DNA from: Cyclina sinensis
Taxonomy: Eukaryota; Mollusca; Bivalvia; Venerida; Veneridae
Length of the DNA stretch: 64,000 nt
NCBI GenBank assembly: GCA_012932295.1
Contig: JAAONU010000001.1
Span: forward strand, 48,209,134 to 48,273,133
Direction: 5' to 3'
Part shown: positions 60,901 to 64,000 of the stretch, in pieces
Layout of the letters: every line of letters starts with the position of its first letter
Numbering within the stretch: the first letter of the stretch is position 1
The notes under the pieces: model-generated
What the model saw: only the letters and a program-made list of their open reading frames with translations
Database searches by the model: none
Told to the model about the DNA's origin: nothing
Translations under genes and position numbers: made by a program

Positions 60901-61863
60901 ACAATAATACTTTCATTTGAAATGAATAATACATAAAGTACACCACACTTACTACTAATTGTTTCGTTTCCAGAAGGAGGAAACCAAGTCTGGTCCCTGG
61001 AATGGGTACTTGTGTCTGCAAAATATAACAGTAACAATAATATGTCATACAGCTGTATCACACAGAAATTCATCCAACAAGCTATATGTTTATATTAAGA
61101 CAATCATGTATTCTAGCATGCATTTATAAACTCTGATAATGCCAAATGACAAAAGAACATCGTGCATTCCTTTTTTTCCCCCTAAACATTCAGGATACAC
61201 TTGTTAACATCTGAGCGAAATTTACACCTTATGTGAAGCTAATGTTAAGCTTCTTATCAAATCAATTTCTAGTTGTACATTTAGAGTTAGTTAACATTCA
61301 ATATACATGCATCAAAAAAACTTGACTGGCTGGAAATCTTCGAGAACATTCCAACTGTACATGCACAATATCAATTTCACTAAAATGCAACAATTTATCC
61401 TTTTACCTGTGACATTATATATCTAAATAAACAGATGCATGTTACTGGGGCATGCTTATAACTAGCAATTTGATATTTAATATTGTTAAAATGCACATTT
61501 GGGTCTCACTTATCAAGTCATGCTTCAGTTCAACATAGCTAACCTTAGCAATTATGCTTTCAACAGAAAGTCAACACTGACAAACATACTTCTGTCACAT
61601 GTTCTTGTAACAATATCTCAATAATAGCATGCAAACCTATGACATAAGCCATGACTGGCTGAACAGTCTCTGTATGTATGTCTTCCTCAGAAACCAATTC
61701 AGGTTCTTGTATGGCTGGTGTATGTCCTGATGGTTGCCCCACCCTCTCTATGTGGTCAGTTGTAGCACTGCGAGGCACGTAATGCACAGGTTGTAAGTTA
61801 TCACGTGCATTAACAGGGATTTCTATCATGCTGGCACTTGTATCAGGCCTGTATGGCGGTGGG
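45532..61863 (-). CDS. PTPN13-like: PTPN13-like non-receptor tyrosine phosphatase, C-terminal 1874 residues (5' end outside window)
   Basis: Coding exons on the minus strand, 5' to 3': 61637-61863, 60953-61015, 59684-60388, 58996-59110, 58652-58745, 57655-57748, 56811-57065, 55737-55951, 55266-55358, 53400-54800, 52655-52810, 52011-52199, 51486-51749, 51076-51243, 50104-50195, 48976-49784, 48284-48551, 47192-47357, 46447-46575, 45964-46026, 45532-45591. All junctions keep frame. The product has five PDZ domains and one tyrosine phosphatase domain at the C-terminus, the order seen in PTPN13 (PTP-BL/FAP-1), a submembrane scaffold phosphatase whose N-terminus carries KIND and FERM domains, here expected beyond position 64000. 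Loops between domains are long, acidic and Ser-rich. Catalytic motifs are intact, so an active enzyme is predicted. Confidence 0.92.
48976..49784 (-). CDS. Acidic linker exon between PDZ5 and the phosphatase domain
   Basis: About 270 residues, mostly Glu/Asp/Ser-rich (for example [19 protein letters not shown]), with a Cys/Asp patch ([14 protein letters not shown]...DRCWCDSL). The last ~15 residues enter the phosphatase fold. The linker is of a length comparable to the vertebrate PDZ5-PTP linker as I recall it, but without recognisable sequence similarity. Confidence 0.8.
50104..51243 (-). CDS. PDZ5 exons (51076-51243 and 50104-50195)
   Basis: The first exon carries the carboxylate-binding loop SGGLGISLV and the [18 protein letters not shown] turn; the second starts [19 protein letters not shown], whose His is at the start of helix B as in class I PDZ domains. 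A tRNA-derived SINE lies just upstream in the intron. Confidence 0.9.
50282..50577 (+). mobile_element. tRNA-derived SINE with nearly complete tRNA-like head
   Basis: The head gcctgcccgcttagctcaat... can fold as a cloverleaf: ends GCCTGCCC/GGGCAGGG, A box tagctcaataggtagagca, anticodon loop TTAGTAA (AGT, Thr-like), B box ggttcgacccc. It continues into the same body as the 3895-4185 copy (aaaatttctccgtgacaattggtctcagac; gtcagtcact; ggttaggtggactgaccgcc) and ends gttaaaccccaaaaacaacaacaacaa. Since the body matches another copy, it is a SINE and not a solitary tRNA gene. It lies in the PDZ5 intron of the PTPN13-like gene. Confidence 0.9.
51486..52810 (-). CDS. PDZ4 exons plus inserted linker exon
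   Basis: 52655-52810 gives [11 protein letters not shown] and LKPGDKLIM; 52011-52199 completes the fold ([29 protein letters not shown]) and runs into a hydrophilic tail. The next exon, 51486-51749, encodes 88 residues of Asp/Glu/Ser/Lys-rich linker only. In vertebrate PTPN13, PDZ4 and PDZ5 are nearly adjacent, so this ~120-residue separation is a difference. Confidence 0.88.
53400..54800 (-). CDS. 467-residue single-exon acidic linker between PDZ3 and PDZ4
   Basis: Contains poly-Pro ([11 protein letters not shown]), many Ser/Thr-Asp/Glu sites and a long acidic stretch ([20 protein letters not shown] and following). No domain is recognisable. The exon is open in its whole length (1401 nt) and in phase 0 at both ends, so it can be skipped without frame change. 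Confidence 0.85.
55266..55951 (-). CDS. PDZ3 exons (55737-55951 and 55266-55358)
   Basis: The first exon gives [11 protein letters not shown] as the carboxylate loop, then [39 protein letters not shown]; the second adds [21 protein letters not shown] complete PDZ fold of ~85 residues. Confidence 0.9.
56811..58745 (-). CDS. PDZ2 exons (58652-58745, 57655-57748, 56811-57065)
   Basis: The loop is [11 protein letters not shown] across the 58652/57748 junction, then [38 protein letters not shown] and CKLVLERSP. The third exon continues into a Ser-rich linker (~50 residues). PDZ2 has FGLN in place of the canonical GLGF. The intron between the first two exons contains the 27-bp minisatellite at 57768-58289. 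Confidence 0.9.
57193..57422. repeat. Dispersed repeat bounded by tgccccca/tgggggca
   Basis: Opens tttatgcccccagagggtgcatattg and closes cacctgggggcatggtgttc. The inside has gtctgtctgtttgcttgtctgtttgt and 'ccttaaccttgaccataacatgaaa'. Non-coding. Intron of the PTPN13-like gene. Confidence 0.75.
57768..58289 (-). repeat. 27-bp minisatellite, about 19 copies
   Basis: The unit acttgaaacattgaactg-atgagatat repeats with few substitutions (c/t, g/a). The minus strand is open in two frames as nine-residue repeats (FQVYLISSM and a [13 protein letters not shown] frame), only because 27 is divisible by three. It lies within the intron between the first two PDZ2 exons, 19 bases beyond the exon at 57655-57748 on the genomic scale. 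Confidence 0.95.
58996..60388 (-). CDS. PDZ1 exon and following linker exon (59684-60388, 58996-59110)
   Basis: PDZ1 is carried entirely by one exon: loop [10 protein letters not shown], then [46 protein letters not shown]. It is the only single-exon PDZ of the five. After it come ~140 residues of hydrophilic linker, extended by the small exon 58996-59110 (Asp/Glu/Ser-rich). Confidence 0.9.
60860..60890 (+). repeat. GAT microsatellite
   Basis: About seven GAT units (tgatgatgatgatgatgatgatgg) in an intron of the PTPN13-like gene. Confidence 0.9.
60953..61863 (-). CDS. Linker exons upstream of PDZ1 (61637-61863 and 60953-61015)
   Basis: The exon at 61637-61863 has an acceptor TTGTTCAG and is out of phase by one base, so an earlier exon exists. 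The product is Pro/Thr/Ser/Glu-rich ([17 protein letters not shown]), without a domain. 60953-61015 gives 21 residues ([20 protein letters not shown]). Both are probably in the FERM-PDZ1 interval. Confidence 0.8.
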
Positions 61864-64000
61864 CTGAACAAAACATGCAAGTATGATTATCAGTATAAAT
61901 TACATGCAAAATTAATAGAATATTTATAGATCAAAGTTTAATATATCTGGTACCTATATTCAAGGATAGTTTTTTCTAGACAAAGCAAGTACAATGTACT
62001 TATTCACAATTTCACATACGCAGCAACTTTGGTTGTTAAAATCATGCAAACTTCAAAAACTCTGTCCTACCAGATACAGTTGAGAAAATCACAACCTATT
62101 TAGGTAATTACATGATTTGAACTGCTAACAAGAGACTAATATTCTGATCAAAAACTGATATGTTTCCCCTTCAAAATTCACCCTTTAAAATAAAATTTTA
62201 TTAAAAATTATCTTTACAACAACCAGGTTACAAATCTTATACCATGTCTTCCTAAGAAAAACAAAACAATTCATTTTATAAATTGGTCTATAATAAGGCA
62301 ATGTTAAGTTACCATTTGTCATTACAAAGACTACTTTACAATGTAAGAGCTGAAACAGTTCAATTGCACCAAAATAATAATCATATACATGCAATATATT
62401 CTTAAAGCTTTTTTTTTTCAAACTTTTGTTTCAATAAATGACTTTTCGGTTAATGTTATTTAGTTCAGACAAATTATTATTATTATTAAGTTAAAAGATT
62501 TTCATCTGAGAAAGAAGTACCATCAAAATTAAACTAAAATTTACCCTTTTTTGCAGCAACATTTTGAGAAAGTTTTGATAAATCCAAACATTTATCTCAA
62601 TCTTTTAACAACAGGTATCCATTCAATTAACACCCTGGTCATGTAAATCAGGAAATGTACTGGTATAAACTCAAGCAAGAATGCACCACAAATAATTATC
62701 AATTTGTCATCTCATTATTTTGCTATTTGTCATCATATTATAGTAAAGTCAATATTAAACTTCAATAAACTAATGTCTGGAGGTCATTTAGCTGTCATTA
62801 ACAATATCAAACATAAGAGCAATGTGAGATTTTGAAATATGATCACATAAAATGTTGACATGTTAAGTACAGGTTATATGATTAACTGTGACTTGATTTA
62901 AATCTGTGACAGGCTCATTGTTGTTATCAAAATTAATCAAAGATTTGTATCTCTTAAGATCAGTCTTGTTTCCATTGTGTGTAAACCACATGCAATTCAT
63001 CACAGAAATCATAGAGAAATAAATACAAAGATAATCTGTAGTTTTAAGTGACGCTGTTATATATATAAAAAAAAGCTAATAGGAAGACCTGAAAATCTGT
63101 CAATAGTAAACTGTTCAGAATAAAGTGATCAATGTCATGTAAAAACCATCTCTCTGACATTTATTTATGGCTGACCCATGATATGTAAAAACCTTTAAGC
63201 AATGCCTTGCTACAAATGGCTTTCTAAGAAGTAAAAAAGCTTCCATTTGGTTTCTACCTTTCAACCATATAAGATGAATTTAAGCAGACAGGCAATTTCA
63301 CAAACTATCTTTTTATGGAAGTTCCAATAATAATTAGCTTTTCCCAGAGCAAACTAGACAGTAAATACTTAAACCTAATAGAAAATAACTACTCCTTTTT
63401 ATCTTAGAAAGAAGAATCAAAGGAACAAATTAAGTGATTGAAGAAAGACACCCAAACTCTCTAAATATTTACACATAAAAAAAAAACAAGTAGCTACATG
63501 TAGATTTCATACAAGATGATTCATAACACTATCTGGAAAATAAGAATTCATACCGATTCAAATGCAAATCCAAATGCAAATTAAAACATGCATACATGCT
63601 AAGCAGAGATTAATAGTAAATGTATCCAGCAGCAAACCATACTTCATGAAAATAAATATTGCTACAAAGACCTCCAGTTCCCTATAGCTTTATCAATTGT
63701 AATATTTCAAACAATCATTTTTCTCACGACAAAATCTACTTCCTTAATTCATCTGTTTTTTGCTGCTACTAATGTCAAGATCTTAAAAAGTCTTAAACTT
63801 AATTTTCAAGGTGTTTCTAACAAAATCAATTTTATCTTTTTACAATTTCTGTATCTTAAAAATAAAAATAAAACCCAAAGTGTATAACCTTTAGGTGAAA
63901 CACAGAGAAGAACAAAGGAGATTTATCAACATGTTTTTATATCTATTACAAAAGTGACACATTTATTCCCATGTTGTTGGATCTGTTATATAAATGACAA
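61864..64000 (-). other. Intronic sequence upstream of the first visible PTPN13-like exon
   Basis: AT-rich, with no exon-like frame flanked by splice sites on the minus strand and no repeat that I recognise. The open acceptor phase at 61863 means that the preceding exon lies further right, beyond the window. Confidence 0.55.

Overview
The window is nuclear DNA from an invertebrate animal, most likely a bivalve mollusc. It is AT-rich, its genes have short GT-AG exons separated by long introns, and it is dense in dispersed repeats of the kind I associate with bivalves: elements opening 'acaagaggg...' or 'aacaagag...', elements bounded by tatgcccc/ggggcata, arrays rich in 'tgaccttgacctttgac', and tRNA-derived SINEs. 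The species cannot be named from the sequence alone.

Layout, left to right. (1) 2-781: decayed 3' end of a repeat-associated reading frame. (2) 3409-14985, minus: a seven-exon gene for a 539-residue coiled-coil protein whose C-terminal zinc finger has the same C-x2-C-x12-H-x3-C spacing as NEMO and optineurin. (3) 15-24 kb: no host gene; a degraded Gypsy-type pol remnant split by a 422-bp element with perfect 31-bp inverted ends, further dispersed repeats, a 783-bp inverted-repeat element and a degenerate ~35-bp minisatellite. (4) 24166-33406, plus: twelve exons of a HERC3/HERC4-type protein with seven RCC1 motifs, cut off before its HECT domain by a 100-N assembly gap. (5) 33768-42074, plus: three tandem paralogues of a RING-less, TRIM-like family (two B-boxes, coiled coil, NHL-like propeller). 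The first is 5'-truncated by the gap and has a premature stop; the second and third are intact two-exon genes. (6) 45532-61863, minus: the 3' 21 coding exons of a PTPN13-like phosphatase (five PDZ domains, then a catalytically intact tyrosine phosphatase domain). Its 5' part lies beyond position 64000.

Exon phases were checked by hand. The 21 phosphatase exons sum to exactly 1875 codons including the stop, the seven exons of the zinc-finger gene sum to 540, and the two complete B-box genes give 573 and 769, which supports the splice models. Several loci (HERC E3 ligase, B-box proteins, NEMO/optineurin-like adaptor, PTPN13-like phosphatase) belong to families that act in ubiquitin and signalling pathways, but nothing in the sequence shows that they work together. 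Because of the N gap, adjacency of the HERC gene and the B-box cluster is not proven.
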